Assembly: GCA_014905825.1 (NCBI GenBank)
Contig: JACGCN010000001.1
Coordinates: 3,596,001 to 3,660,000 of the forward strand
Direction of reading: 5' to 3'
DNA: 64,000 bases
Source of the DNA: Lyophyllum atratum
Taxonomy: Eukaryota; Basidiomycota; Agaricomycetes; Agaricales; Lyophyllaceae
The position numbers and the translations under genes are program-made. Shown piece after piece: positions 45,086 through 57,061 of this stretch (position 1 is its first letter; each line of letters begins with the position of its first letter). The notes under the pieces were generated by a model that was given only the letters and a program-made list of their open reading frames with translations, did no database searches and was not told the origin of the DNA.

Positions 45086-46738
45086 TCAGTGCACGATATG
45101 ATGATGGAAACTGAGGAGCAATAATGCGTCCTCGATTTTAATCCCAGAATACTGGGTGGCAGAGACCTTCTCCAGCTCTGCATATAGAACAGGGTCGATA
45201 GCGAGGGTCAATTCGCTTATTGCTATCCGAGACGATGTCGATGCCGGTGTGGTTGCTGGGACAAGTGGTGGGACGAGCTCGGGAGGCGGGGTAACCGCCT
45301 CTTGGAATTCGTCTTCGCTGCCGATATCAGAGTTGATCTCGTGCATATCATAGTCGTCTCCGTCGAGCTCCATCGATGAGGATGGAGAGTACGAGCGGAA
45401 CGATGGTGTCCCAGAACGGGAGGCAGACGTTGAGTACGGGTGATTGTGGTAACCGTCATCATCTTCATCGTCGACGCTGCCAGATCGCTTATCACGTTTC
45501 CTGGCTGTCTGACGCAGGTTCCTGAACCAGTTGGTGACTTTGCCGACATCCCTGATGGAATATATTAATATCATCATAATTATCAGATAAATTCAATTTA
45601 CTTACATCCCGATCTCCAGAGCGAGAGCCGAGCGTTCCTCGATGGACGGTGTGGGGGTTCTAGTGAACAGATCCTTGAGGGCATTGAGCTGATAGGGCTC
45701 TGGACGAGACCGTCGAGGTCGGGAGAAAGATGACATAGAGATGCTATAGGGAGCAGCGCTATGACGTGAGGACGACCTCCTAGGGGAGCGCCCATCTAGT
45801 GATGTAGAAATACTTGGTGAACGACGAGCTCTAGAGACAGGGGCCGAGGAATGACCAGGATGAGGCAATGGTAATCCCAGAGAGGGATGATTAGAGGGTG
45901 GTGGAAAGGCGGAATAAGTTCGGGGTTCGTTATGGTGCTCGGTGGATGATGAAGTCGAGCCTGGTCCACCATCTACCTCGTCCTCTTTCCTCTTTTTCGC
46001 AAGACTGCGTTGATTCTGAAACCAATTCGTAATGCTTTGGTAGCGCCTGGTGACAGAAGAGCGATGACATAAATGGGGATAGACATGCCAGGTGAAAGGA
46101 AGATGCATACATTCCGATGCGCTCCGCCAAATGTTGACGTTGGTCAGTTGTTGGATGGGGAGTGATGTTGTATAGCTTTCGAAGCTCTTCTGTCTGCTCA
46201 GTAGAGGGACGCATGCGCATTCGACGAGGCATGGAATCTGACTCTGAAGGGAAATGCGAAAGGTCTGGATTGCCCGAGTAGAATGAGTGGGGTGTAAAGT
46301 GATCTGGTGGGACGATCGACGTTGCGCGGGAGGTGTAGCTGTCAAAAGGAGAGTAATCCTCGTCGTGATAGTCGTCAAACTCAGATGGGTGACGGAAATT
46401 GCTATTTGACGTGGAAGCAGCAGTGGATGAATTTATGGGTGGAATGTTATGAGGAACACCCCTAGTCCTTTTCTTTGATGAGGCCCGTTTATTCTGAAAC
46501 CAAGCATTGACAGTCTTTGTCTCCCTATGAAAAGTGATAAGACAACAAAAAACAAAGGGGCTGGAGATCGTTTTTCTCACATTCCTAGACGCTCTGCTAA
46601 TGAAGAGCGCAGATCTAAAGCAGGGTGCTCATTTTTATCGTATAGCTCGTTCAAAGCGGCTAGCTGGGCAGGAGAATGGCGGTGCCTTGGTTTCTTCTGC
46701 TTGTCCTTACGAAGGTCTGAGGCCGGGAGATCGGGCAT
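45086..46738 (-). CDS. Triple-homeodomain protein
   Basis: Four exons (46738-46581, 46524-46111, 46046-45606, 45551-45086) join in phase to 492 residues starting MPDLPASDLRKD. Three homeodomains are visible, with third-helix signatures VNAWFQNKRASSKKR (near residue 65), ITNWFQNQRSLAKKR (near 203) and VTNWFRNLRQTARKR (near 350). Each is preceded by a matching first half (HSPAQLAALNELYDKNEHP; RPSTEQTEELRKLYNITPHP; PEPYQLNALKDLFTRTPTP). Each is interrupted by a phase-2 intron inside the Met codon of ERLGM / ERIGM / LEIGM. Linkers are Ser/Pro-rich and the C-terminus is acidic (SVDDEDDDG). The protein is very likely a nuclear DNA-binding regulator. It is not a mating-type HD1/HD2 gene by arrangement. 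The repeated architecture points to internal exon duplication. No frame break is seen. Confidence 0.92.
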
Positions 46739-46970
46739 GGGGAGGGGTCAGGAGGGGGATAGGTCTGGTCAGGACTCGGAGAAGGGAGACCAAGAGATGG
46801 CAGGGATATTACAAACTTGCAAGACCATAGCACTTTAACTTGCGACTTTCCCACGTCTCTTTACAAAAAAGTCTTTCATGATTCATCACACTATCTGTAT
46901 CAGATCCGGCGTATTGTGCCTTGTGCTGTATTGCCGATCGCGGCTATGTGGTGATCATTATCTGCACACC

Positions 46971-47162
46971 ATGCACGACGAGGACGAACACATCTCGTCG
47001 TCGTCGTCCTCCCAGTCCTCCAGCATACCATTCAGTTAGTATCTCCACCGTGATCTCATCCCTGTGATTCCAGATGACGAGGGAATGATGTTTGACCCGT
47101 ACATTATCGGTCTCACTCTAGTCAGCAGTCATGTGTTTCCATTCTGCCGGCAGCGGCGCTAA
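46971..47162 (+). CDS. Candidate 50-residue spliced ORF
   Basis: ATG 46971 opens MHDEDEHISSSSSSQSS; a short intron (47035-47073, gttagt...ccag, 39 bases) joins in phase to NDEGMMFDPYIIG and a stop at 47160-47162. It lies in the gap between the homeodomain and pantothenate kinase genes on the opposite strand. The poly-Ser run and the very short intron make this tentative. It has no CaaX end, so it is not a pheromone precursor in this model. Confidence 0.2.
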
Positions 47163-47278
47163 CGCGGCTCAGTTTTCATGCCTCAGACATGCCACTTGCT
47201 ATATTCCTATCCATAAGAATTATCCGTCATAGCGAGTATAGAATACTATTTTACATCCACAATAAATGCATAGCGTCG

Positions 47279-49069
47279 TCACAGTTCTTCAGCCGAATCG
47301 ATGTTCCGAATCCAAGCACCGATAGAACCTCTGTCATCAAGGTTGTAAGCCAATGCAATGCTACCGAAAGGAAGAATGGAACCCACAAAAACCCTTCATG
47401 TCGTAGGAACAAAGCACGCTTCGTGCCCTTGCTCCAAAAGCGGATAGCATACGATAACGTGGTAATCGTGGCAGCGTGCCCTGCAAACTGATTTAGGATC
47501 CTGATTCGGGTCATCATGGCATGTCTAGTCGTACCTCTAATAAAGCATCCTCCAAAGTATATCCTGTCCAGGCCGTATTTTTCCGCATTCATATAACTGG
47601 AGTCGAGTGAGCGAAGTGTCAATCACAATCAAGTACATAACGACACTCACGCAATCTGACCGATATTGTTCGACACCGCGTATAACAGGCTGCGACTGAT
47701 GTCTTCCGGAGAGAAACTCTCCTTCTTCCCGCCCTTCTTGAAGACTTTCCCAAAGGAGCTGGCGATCATGGTGGACTTCAGGCCAAGCTTGCTGTAATCT
47801 TGTCCATAGATGTCGCCCACCAACATGTCGACAGTCGCGTTATCCCCCTTGTCCGAGAGCTCGAGCATCTCTGCACAGAGGTAAGTCATCGACGAATGCA
47901 CTCGTGAAGTTGACATCGAATCGTACCGTCGAAGGTCGTCGCTGGTGTCAACAGGCTGAGCAAGCCCCACAACGTACCCCCACCTAGACTAGTTCCGCTC
48001 ACACGTTCGAATTTACCATCCTCGTCAACCTTGATAATCGACACACCAGATCCAATGTTGACCAGCAGACAAGGGAACTGAGGGGTCGGGTTGCTTATGA
48101 ACGTCACTCCAAACTTTGGTGGATCCGGACTCGGCCGCTCCAAAATGCCAGTGGGGGCGGTGGACGGTAGTTCGGCCTTCAAGGAGGCACATGTATGCGA
48201 GCTGGTGGAAGGGTTGGACGCGGAATGGATAAGCTCATCGGAGAAATAGTAGACTTCGTCCGGGATGAGGGTGATGAATTTCAGGCCTTCGATAAGGCAT
48301 TCCATCTCGTCCTCTCGCCGCACCTCGACCTGCAACGTGTTCTTGAACAGCTCGTAGAACTTGTGCGCGCCTCCACCTGTTGCCATGATCTTTACACCGC
48401 CGCGCATCTCCTCAATAGAGACATTATTGACTTCTGCGGAACGCTGGATGAGCTCGTGAATGAAGTCAACGCATTCGTGGATGTTGTCCGTCTCGAACCG
48501 CTCGAAATTCAGGGACCCGCCAGGGAAGTGCTGTGCCGTCCGCCGGATGAGGGAGTCGCAAACAAGGCCGTCAACGAGACCTGAGAGTCCATTTCCGGCA
48601 TGGCTGTGGGGATCCAACACCAAAGGTGTCAATGCACCGTTTCGTTTAGTGCCGGAGGACGTGGGCGAGCCGCCCTGCTGGCTGTTCGAAGGCGAGAGGG
48701 AGCGTGGGCTGGGACTGTTGGAGCCATCGACAGCAACAACAGAAGGTGACGAAGGTGGGTCGGGTGATCGAGTAAAGTAGACAACCTTCGCTAGCGATCC
48801 CCCGACCTGTAATTCATCGTGTGGGGTAAGCGTATGGCTCTGTACCGACCAGCCCACTGTTGACTCACGTCCACTGCGATGTGCGACACTGGCTCAATGT
48901 AGTTCGGGAAATAGATACCGCGACTGTCTCTTGTCTGCGAGAGTGTGAGTTGGTTCCGCCCCCACACAGTTGCCTTATCGCGTACCTCGGGAGACTCCTC
49001 CGACAGAATCACGGCGCCGCGAGTGTCGACGTGAATCACCTTCGCCGACGGTAGAGACGGTGTGGGCAT
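47279..49069 (-). CDS. Pantothenate kinase (eukaryotic type)
   Basis: Minus-strand gene starting MPTPSLPSAKVIHVD at 49069 and ending SAEEL with TGA at 47279-47281. It catalyses ATP-dependent phosphorylation of pantothenate, the first step of coenzyme A synthesis. Family motifs are VSHIAVD joined across an intron to GGSLAKVVYF (nucleotide-binding start), FETDNIHECVDFI, IMATGGGAHKFYELF, FPCLLVNIGSGVSIIKV, ERVSGTSLGGGTLWGLLSLL, VGDIYGQDYSKLGLKSTMIASSFGK and IYFGGCFIRG. A Ser/Pro-rich insertion (about 48620-48760) interrupts the early part. The last exon is reached by an intron after RHEG, giving SIGAWIRNIDSAEEL. Six or so exons join without evident frame breaks. Confidence 0.92.
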
Positions 49070-49478
49070 GGCTAGTGGATCCGGCCGAACGTCGTCCCAG
49101 TTGTGATGGTCAGAATCAGCCTAATTGTATAATGACACAGTAAGCAGTGCTACACACGATCTTGAATCATACGATATTTAAGACAACCCCAAACTACCGA
49201 TAAAGATCAGAAAAAAAAGACCCGGGAACATTGGAAATCAGACGGTCGTCGCGGGCGGATGTATAACCCGGGCTCAGGCAGACCCACTCTATCGGGGTCA
49301 AGAAGGAAGGTCGAAACCAGGGCAAGGACCCAGTCAAACTGATACAGGTCAGGCAACTTGGTGTCATGGCTCAGTCGCGTTGCATACTTGTCGTACGACA
49401 CTCCGAGTCAGACCCACAAGGCGTTGAAACTCTACTACACAAGAAACAGAAATAGAAACATGGGGTGATGACCTAATA
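49070..49478. other. Intergenic region
   Basis: Upstream region of the pantothenate kinase gene and 3' flank of coatomer gamma. No coding or structural feature is evident. Confidence 0.5.
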
Positions 49479-52400
49479 TCAACCCCCAACAGCTGCGAGA
49501 ACAAGGTTGCATGCCTCCACTTTTTCGGCGCGTACCCCAAGTTCTAGCGTCACCCCCTTCGCCCTGCGAGAACGTCATTCGACAGCGCACAACCACCTTC
49601 CCACCGCCCCCTGTCACCAGTCCAGACAGCTGTAGAGTGTGAACCGATGTGGATGTGGGCGCTTCGCTTCCTCCTAGCGGTTCCATGTTCAAAACTTCTA
49701 TAATGGAATCGCACGCGGCTAGAGTTGGAGAAGGCGGTTATCAGTCACAGTAAAGATCATGCAGAGCCATCCATACTAACCTTTAATACTCTCCATGGCA
49801 GACAAAGCAAATGTTTCCGTTGCGCTCGGCGCGGAGCGTAGCCTATCCCATTCGGATCCAAATGTAACATAGTTGGGAACAATGTAGTCAGGCGCGCTGA
49901 GCTCGACTTCCTCCAGTTGATATTCGTCTTCGTAGCCCTCCTCTTCAGGTTCGCCTGTTGATGGGTCCAGCTCCTTGCTCTTAAATTTGAGAGTGCATCC
50001 GAAGGAGGCGAGCACGTAGGGCTCGTTCTTCGTGAATGAGACGTATACGATGTTCGGAGAGTTTGCGGCGGTCAGCGAGCCAAGGGGCATGATGAAATCT
50101 TCTGTTAATCCGCCCTCTTCCGTTTGAGGCTGCATGAAGACGTAGACATCCTCGAGAACCGTATCGGGCAAGGTGTTCGACACATTGAACTATCAATAAT
50201 ATGTTAGATGACAAGTAGCACCCCAAGTTGTGTATCCGTTTACTGACCTGGAAGACGACGTGTTCTGCAAAGATGTGTTTCACGCATGTAACCTGGTACT
50301 CCGTTTCACTCTCCGTTAACTGCACTGGTGTCACACTGCTGTTCTGGACAGTGCCATATGTGGAGAATTCCGGGATGTCCGCAAGTTGTTGTGCATATGC
50401 AGATTGTTTCTCTGCTGCTGATGGCGGGGGAGGTAGGTTGGACACCTTTTTAGACGTGGGAACGCCAATGGTATCCAATGTACTTGGTCCTGAGAAAGAG
50501 TGAGTCGATGAATATCTTGTAAGGATTTGCTGGTGCTTACGAGCAGCATCCTGGGCGGCTTGAGAACGGCTGATCTTGGGTACTGATGAGACATCGAATG
50601 GTTGGGCAACAGCCGCAGGATCCTTGACGTAGGCAACAAGTTTAGATTCCAAAGCGGCCAGCGAGAATACCGATTCTGTGATGCGGATATAAGTGATGCG
50701 TTTGAGTGAGCAGCATGATTTTCATTACCTTCCTTGACATAAGTGTCAGCCAAAGGCTTTTCCGTAAACACCTTCAGTACAAGGCAGCACGATCTCGGAC
50801 TTCGTCGTCCACATCATCCAAGCACCTAATTTAGATATATTAGCCACATGCTGAGGAACGGCGTAGGAACACGCACCGTCTCAGGAGAACACTGATACTC
50901 TTTTGCAGAGCCGAATCGATGGAGTTTACACCAAATTTAGCCAAGCTCGAAACGGCTGCAGCCCGAACGGTCGCATTTTCTAGCACAACCCGATTGTAGA
51001 TGAAGCGGATATATTTGGCGGGTTGCGGTGACTTGGGCCCCTCCATTCCGAGTAGATGTAAGATACGAACAGAGAGCTTTGTGAACTCGCAATCTTCGAT
51101 GAATTCACAGAGATGTGACAGAGCCTGCTCCTTTGCATCGCCAATGAACTTTATCATGTCGAACATTGCCTCAACAACAGCCCGCTTGAAGTCGTAGCCA
51201 CCCTCGTCGCGTAGGACTCCAGAGAGGAAGGTGAGCATGGAAGCGTGTTTGGTGGGGAACTTCAAGCAGAGCGAACGGATGGCATCGACGATGATGACTT
51301 TGAACTCATCGCTGATTTCAGACATGAAACCAGTAATTTGCTTGATGAGACGGTCCACGGAAGCTTCATTACCAGTCTGAAAGGAAATTCAGACAAGGAG
51401 AACTGCAAAAGCGAGGGGTGAGCTGACCTTGAGAAGTGTTGTGATAGCGTAGGTAGCAACGCTTCTGTTGGGATCAGCAATGAGGCTTTCAAGATCAACA
51501 TTACAAGTGGCGACGCTAGCGGGGTGTGATAATGCGAGAGAGGCGAGGGTTCGGGTAGCCGCGAACTTGAGAACAGGTTTTGGCGAGGACAGGAAAAGCT
51601 GGAGGACTGTGATGACCAAGTATGAGCGATGGACATTACTGACTGGAGGATTTTCATTTACCTGAGATGGCTTTCGTCAATTGGGTTGCGTTGACATTCT
51701 TCATCTCACAGATAACTCGTGCGGCCTCAAAGTTGACCATGTCACTCTTATGCCTCAACCAGCCATCAAGAAGTTCGAGCATCGACTTCTGAACACTGAA
51801 TTCAAGGGAAAGGTTCAATCATGCGCCGTCCAAGAGCTTGGAGAATACGCACTTGGGATCCTCCTCCATGACTTTGGCCGTGTATCGGATAAGCATGCAC
51901 AGTGCCATGGGGTTCTTTAGCGTCGTTCCCGAACCGGACTTGCCGCCACCCAATTGTTGAATCATCTTCGTCACGGCCATTCGGTCTTGCTGGCGGATAA
52001 GGTATAAAAGGCCAAGAGCATGGTATTGGGAGACATAGCTAGATGAGGTGATGGTCTGTGGGCCGCTGGGTTGTGAAGACGCGCCGAAGCCGAGATAACC
52101 GCCGCCAGAACCGGATCCAAAGAATGAGGGGGATGATTTTGCGCTGACGGCCTCCTGCGCCTCGTTGACCCATCGCTTGACGACATCCTTAGCGTGGGGG
52201 AAGAGATGGTATGCGGAGACGAGAGCGGCGGAGGATATGGAAGGGTTGCGGTCTACGATGGCGGCTTTGAAGAAACGCTCGACACCTTGGGCCATGGAGG
52301 GCTGCATTTCGAGAATGAGGACATGATATGAACCAAGCTGAATCTCTACATACATCGATGATGCGGCAGAGTGCTCGGATTGCGTTTGGTCGGTAGATAA

Positions 52401-52811
52401 CCTCGGAGTTGGGCTGCATATCCTTCATAATACTACTAGTGACCATGATTACATCTTCGGCTGTGGTCGCGAGCTCCTTGATCGCCAAGTAGACGGCCTG
52501 CCGCAACGCGCTCTTGGGACAAGGTCAATTATGCGCTATTATATATATATTGATAATAGACTTACATCCTTATGTTGGAACAATTTTGTAGTGCCGAAGA
52601 ATAGCGTAGTGGCCTCCTGGGTTCCAAAGGTCTCGCCGACATACAGCAGATATACAATTCGCGTTAGAAGTGCTCTGCACTTCCGTGGGCTAATCGGCGA
52701 TTCATTGAAGACGCGGGCTTCCTGGATGATCGTGGTCTTGTTGTTGTAATACGAGCTAAGACCACTCTCCTCCTCCTTTTTCGATGGAAGGGCCATGGCG
52801 AAGGAGGCCAT
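49479..52811 (-). CDS. SEC21: Coatomer subunit gamma
   Basis: COPI coat subunit that works in Golgi-to-ER vesicle transport. The start at 52811 ([20 protein letters not shown]) is followed by the adaptin-like helical trunk: [85 protein letters not shown] and NYEAARVI-type segments. The C-terminal appendage follows: [37 protein letters not shown] and [20 protein letters not shown]. Length and order match the family. Near the end the frame breaks in a run of five Gs (49553-49557); with four Gs the reading [20 protein letters not shown] continues to a TGA at 49479-49481, as expected for the appendage. Uncorrected, the frame would run to 49435 with an unrelated tail. Confidence 0.93.
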
Positions 52812-53936
52812 TACTTAGCTTCGTCGCAGTATGTTGCACAGGGATTTTGTGGACGTGGAATATTTGTTTGGCTGCGCCATGGCAGCCTTGTTTGGCTGAA
52901 GCTTTCGTGTATCACACCGCGACACCAGGGTCAGCATCGGTGTTCGCCTAAAATCTGCTCCAAGTTTTGAGAGTCCAATATATTATCTTTATGCGTACAC
53001 AAGAGCGTGGAAACCGAGTGTATATATATCACCGACGCGCCTGAACTGGTTGAGGAGGGAAGGAATGGTAGAAAGGGGTTCAAGTGAAGAAGGGTGCAGC
53101 GCAGAATCTGTGGTCGATTTTTGTTGTGAATGTCGCTGGCCCTTCTAAACATCTCGAATGCTCCAACTCGACATCAGTCCAGACGCAGCGCCCTCTCCTA
53201 TCCCACTCACCCTCCACAGGGTCCTACATATTTGAGGAATCTGTCAGAGGTGGGGGATAAGAGGACAACAAATGCGAGGGCCAAACCCAGAGAGAAAAAG
53301 AACCATGTACGTAGTGGATAGGGAGTGTTTGTAATAAAATGGGGTGGGAAGGGGTCGTAGCGAGTGCTCGCGGAAGGGGTTCGGGGAATATAAATCCTAC
53401 ATCTCGGCGGGATATTTACGGGCGCGGGTTGGTGTTACTAGAATATGATACAAGGGAAGGATAGAGGCAACCACCCCACCGCCACTCTTGGTGGGCATGG
53501 CTTGAAAGGAAAAAAAGCGTCCGTATGCGAATGAAGTCGGGGGCAATAGCAAGCCTTGTTATCGTGGTGGTCATGTAATGTAGATCAGCAACACAATTGC
53601 CCACGGGAGGACGAGAAGGGACGAGTGTCGGGCGTAGATTGATTGATGTGGTGACGAGGATGGGAATGAACGAGTGGAAGCCGAGAGCACACTTTCGAGA
53701 ACCGGCAGAACCGGGCGTGCCCCAACCAAGCCTATCCACCTACCCACACTCCCCAGCACCTTTGCAACCCCGAACCTCTTGCGGCACGGCGACCGCACAC
53801 CGAGGGAAAACCACACAGCACCTGTGACCAAGCGAAATTCTCTCTGCAACTGCCATCCACACCCCAGCATCGCCTGGCCACCTTGTAGCGCGCAAACCGA
53901 GAAAAGAGCCCATGAAGCATTTTCGTTTACCAAAGA
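52812..53936. other. Intergenic region, about 1.1 kb
   Basis: Upstream region of coatomer gamma and 3' flank of casein kinase 1. Open frames here are short, overlapping and without family or splice support. A short AT-rich run (tatatatatc) near 53020 may belong to the promoter. Confidence 0.5.
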
Positions 53937-55173
53937 TCGGCCTCACGGCCTCGTCCAGCACGCTGCTGGCCGATAGCACCAGGAGCACCCTGTTGTGCCT
54001 GACGGGTGTGGGAGCGAAGCCTACATCGTATTCTTTGTGAGACACAGAGATACCTGGGGAGAAAATTCCGCTTACATTCTGTCACTTGCGCGATGGTCCT
54101 CCTCTTCCTGGACTACCTTGCGCCTGGTGGAAGGCTTAGACCCATCATCCTGGGTGTTGCGCTGGACGCTCCAGTCAAAGACGTAGTCGTACTGATAGCC
54201 CTCGCGAACAAAGAGGTCGCGGAAGAGCTTGCGAAGATAGGAGTAGTCGGGCTTATCGTCGAAGCGAAGGGCACGGGTGTAGTTCAAGAAGATGCCGAAC
54301 TCGTTGGGGAATCCACGGCAAAGGAGGTCAGTAGGCGTGGTCATCTTCTTCTCCATGATGCGATCGTACTTCTGCTTCTTGGTAGCGGCCTTGAGACCCT
54401 GCCATGGGAGAGCACCACGGAGGAAGTACATGAGAACGTAGGCCAAAGACTCAAGATCGTCACGACGAGCTTGCTCGACGCCCAGATGGGTGTTGATCGA
54501 GGTGTACCGAGCTGTGCCGGTCAAGTTCTTGTTCTCCCTGTATGGAATGTGGAGATGGGTCTTCGGGTCGCGGAACTTCTTCGCCAAACCAAAGTCGATG
54601 ACGTTGACTTGGTTTCCACGCTTGCCAATTCCCATCAAGAAGTTGTCGGGCTTGATGTCTCGGTGGATAAAGTTACGAGAATGGATGTACTCTATGCGAG
54701 AGATCTGCATACATCGATGAGAACGGCCCCACAACAAAACACGTCGAGTGCGGGAGGACTCACCAACTGATCAGCGAGGAGCAGGACGGTCTTCAAGCTG
54801 AATTTGCGGTTGCAAAAGTTGAAAAGGTCCTCGAGGGAAGGACCGAGGAGGTCGAGGACCATTGCATTGTAGTCGCATTCCGTACCGAACCATCGAACAA
54901 AGGGAACGCCAACGCCTCCTGCTAGAGTTTTGTAGACTTTGGACTCGTATTCGAGTTGGGGATGTTTTGCTTTGACAGACTCCAACTTGATCGCAACCTC
55001 TTCACCAGAAATGATATTGATTCCAAGGTAGATGTCGCCTGCGACTTTGTGAATAGGCTGGGAGAGGGTGACTGGGAGCTACACATACCAAAAGAACCAG
55101 AACCAATCTTCTTTCCCAACCGGTACTTGCCACCAACACGAAGGTCAAGCCTATGAGAGGAGGAGTCGGCCAT
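53937..55173 (-). CDS. Casein kinase 1 (delta/epsilon-like, Hrr25/Hhp type)
   Basis: Ser/Thr kinase beginning [19 protein letters not shown]. The Gly loop [14 protein letters not shown] spans the first intron, with the catalytic Lys in EVAIKLES. Further motifs are [11 protein letters not shown], the catalytic loop [18 protein letters not shown], the CK1-specific activation segment ([19 protein letters not shown]) and [14 protein letters not shown] [13 protein letters not shown]. The last intron (about 54071-53990) separates the basic linker ([24 protein letters not shown]) from a short Arg/Gln/Gly-rich tail ending GREADLW at TAA 53937-53939. Homologs act in DNA repair, circadian and membrane traffic control. 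All exons join in frame. Confidence 0.94.
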
Positions 55174-57061
55174 GTGTTATAAGAAAGAGGATCTGTGGGT
55201 GGGGAGGAAGGTGAGTGTCGAGTATGGGCGGGAGGTTGAGAGGATATAAAGGAGAGGAGAGATCAAGGGTTTTTCTAGGGGGTGAGGGCAGGAGGGTGTG
55301 TGGATCAGACACTTGTCAACACACGTAACGTGGCCAACTTCTGGCGGCTGACAGAGGAAAGGATGGGAAATAGTAATCTCTATCAAGATGAGCCACCAGG
55401 CGTATATAACAAGTCTCTCGCCAATGAAACCACAATGGGCGCCACGCCTGGCCTGAGCATGCCGCGGTGACTGTGCGGTGACCCCGCCGGCGTTCATGAT
55501 GGGGTTTGAAGCAGAAAAAGCAGGGGAATAACAAGGAGAACAACGATACTTACCGAGAAAAGAATAACAGAACAACGAAGGCGCTATGAAGGGAAAAAAG
55601 GAGGTTTGAGGGGGAGAGGATGGTGGACTGAGGCAACTACAAGAGAGAACCAAATAAGCTGTGCCGGCGGAGTCTCAATTCAATCGATGAATCAGTCTCT
55701 CCTCACCACGCACACCTTTTTCTCAACATAACCGACCGGTCTTTGTGTCCAAACGGCCTGCCTTCTCCCTGTCCTAGTACCTGTCCTGACTGCGTCCAAA
55801 TGTCACTAGTCTCCATTTTCCCTCGTCGCCCTTTGCCCTCAAGCCTCGTTGAAAATTTGATTTAAAAACGTAATTTAACTGCTCAGACAACCATCAGACC
55901 CTACTTAGGAGGTCAGTCCAGGACTCCAGGACCACCCCGCTCTGATGCCTGGAGAGTCATGTTGCCCATCTCCTTCGCTTCCTCCGCCACTGCAGCTCCG
56001 GACAAGACGCACAAAGCGCTCAGATGTCAACCATTCGTGCCGGTGGCTAGTTTTTTGTCCAGACCTGGTGGGCCATGTGTTTTGATGCGAGAAGCAGCCG
56101 TACGTCGCACTTTGTGTGGCCTATACCATCGCAGCACAATGCTTTCCGTGCTGGCTGTTGCGCCGAACTCGGATCACATCATGGACGCTTCCAAATTCCG
56201 GCACCACAAGTCATCGCAGTCTTTAAGACCCAGTCAGTGCTATCTGTAGAATCATCCCCAATGATTCTTCTTCGTGGCGAAGGCAGGATGTATAATATAT
56301 TTGCCAACATCTCCGATAATACTCTCACTAGAAATATGGACTTAGATAATGTTCCCATCGCAATGTTCGGTAGCCCATGCGGATGTTCGCCACCACGGTC
56401 ACCGAGCGTCCTCCTTCCTCGAGCTTTAGGGCACAGCCAAACTTTTCCGGGAACATTTTCCGGGGAGGAAGACTGTGGATCCTCATCAACCTCGCCACCT
56501 CGAGATCTCATGAATGATTCTACGCCACAAACCGACACCAACTGCCAGCATTCATTCATCATGTTGGCAGAGTGAAAAACAAAACGATGGAGGGTTTTTG
56601 CTACCCAAGACACATTCATATCAAAGCTCATACCGATGACCGCGCGATTCCGTGAAATCGCTTTGTTCCCTATATGTACCGCTATAGCCTTGAGAAAAAT
56701 AAGAATATGGTATCAATGTTCGAGCAGCCTAGATAGACAGTGCATAGATGCTCGAAGGACGGCGTAGTTGGGCCGATTTATGATCGGTTGCGAACAACAT
56801 TTCTAAATGGAGACTATTCCAAGACTATTCTGTTATGGTTGTGAAGGCAGATGGTCCAGGTGTTCACTCCCATCACTGATTTCTGGCTGGGCTCGCTGTC
56901 TTGTACAACGGTCTTTTCAGTCCATCGTTCCTTCGTGGTCCCGCCTCCCACTTACGGCTCTTCTCACTCGTTTCAGGCCGCTTTCTTCTCGTCTTGCAGG
57001 CCGTCCATTCTCTTTGAACTACTCATTGCTGGCATTGCCCAGGACCATCTAGCCAGAAATC
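55174..57061. other. Long intergenic region between divergent genes, about 1.9 kb
   Basis: Shared upstream region of casein kinase 1 (minus) and chitin synthase (plus). The 200 bases before each gene are pyrimidine-rich in the sense direction. Several frames are open (for example 56075-56575 plus) but none looks coding. Regulatory elements are likely but I cannot name one. Confidence 0.5.

Noticed and set aside
45086..46738. Mating-type HD1/HD2 locus
   Set aside because: The genes are not a divergent HD1-HD2 pair, all three homeodomains are in one chain, and the usual mating-locus neighbours (mitochondrial intermediate peptidase, beta-flanking gene) are absent.
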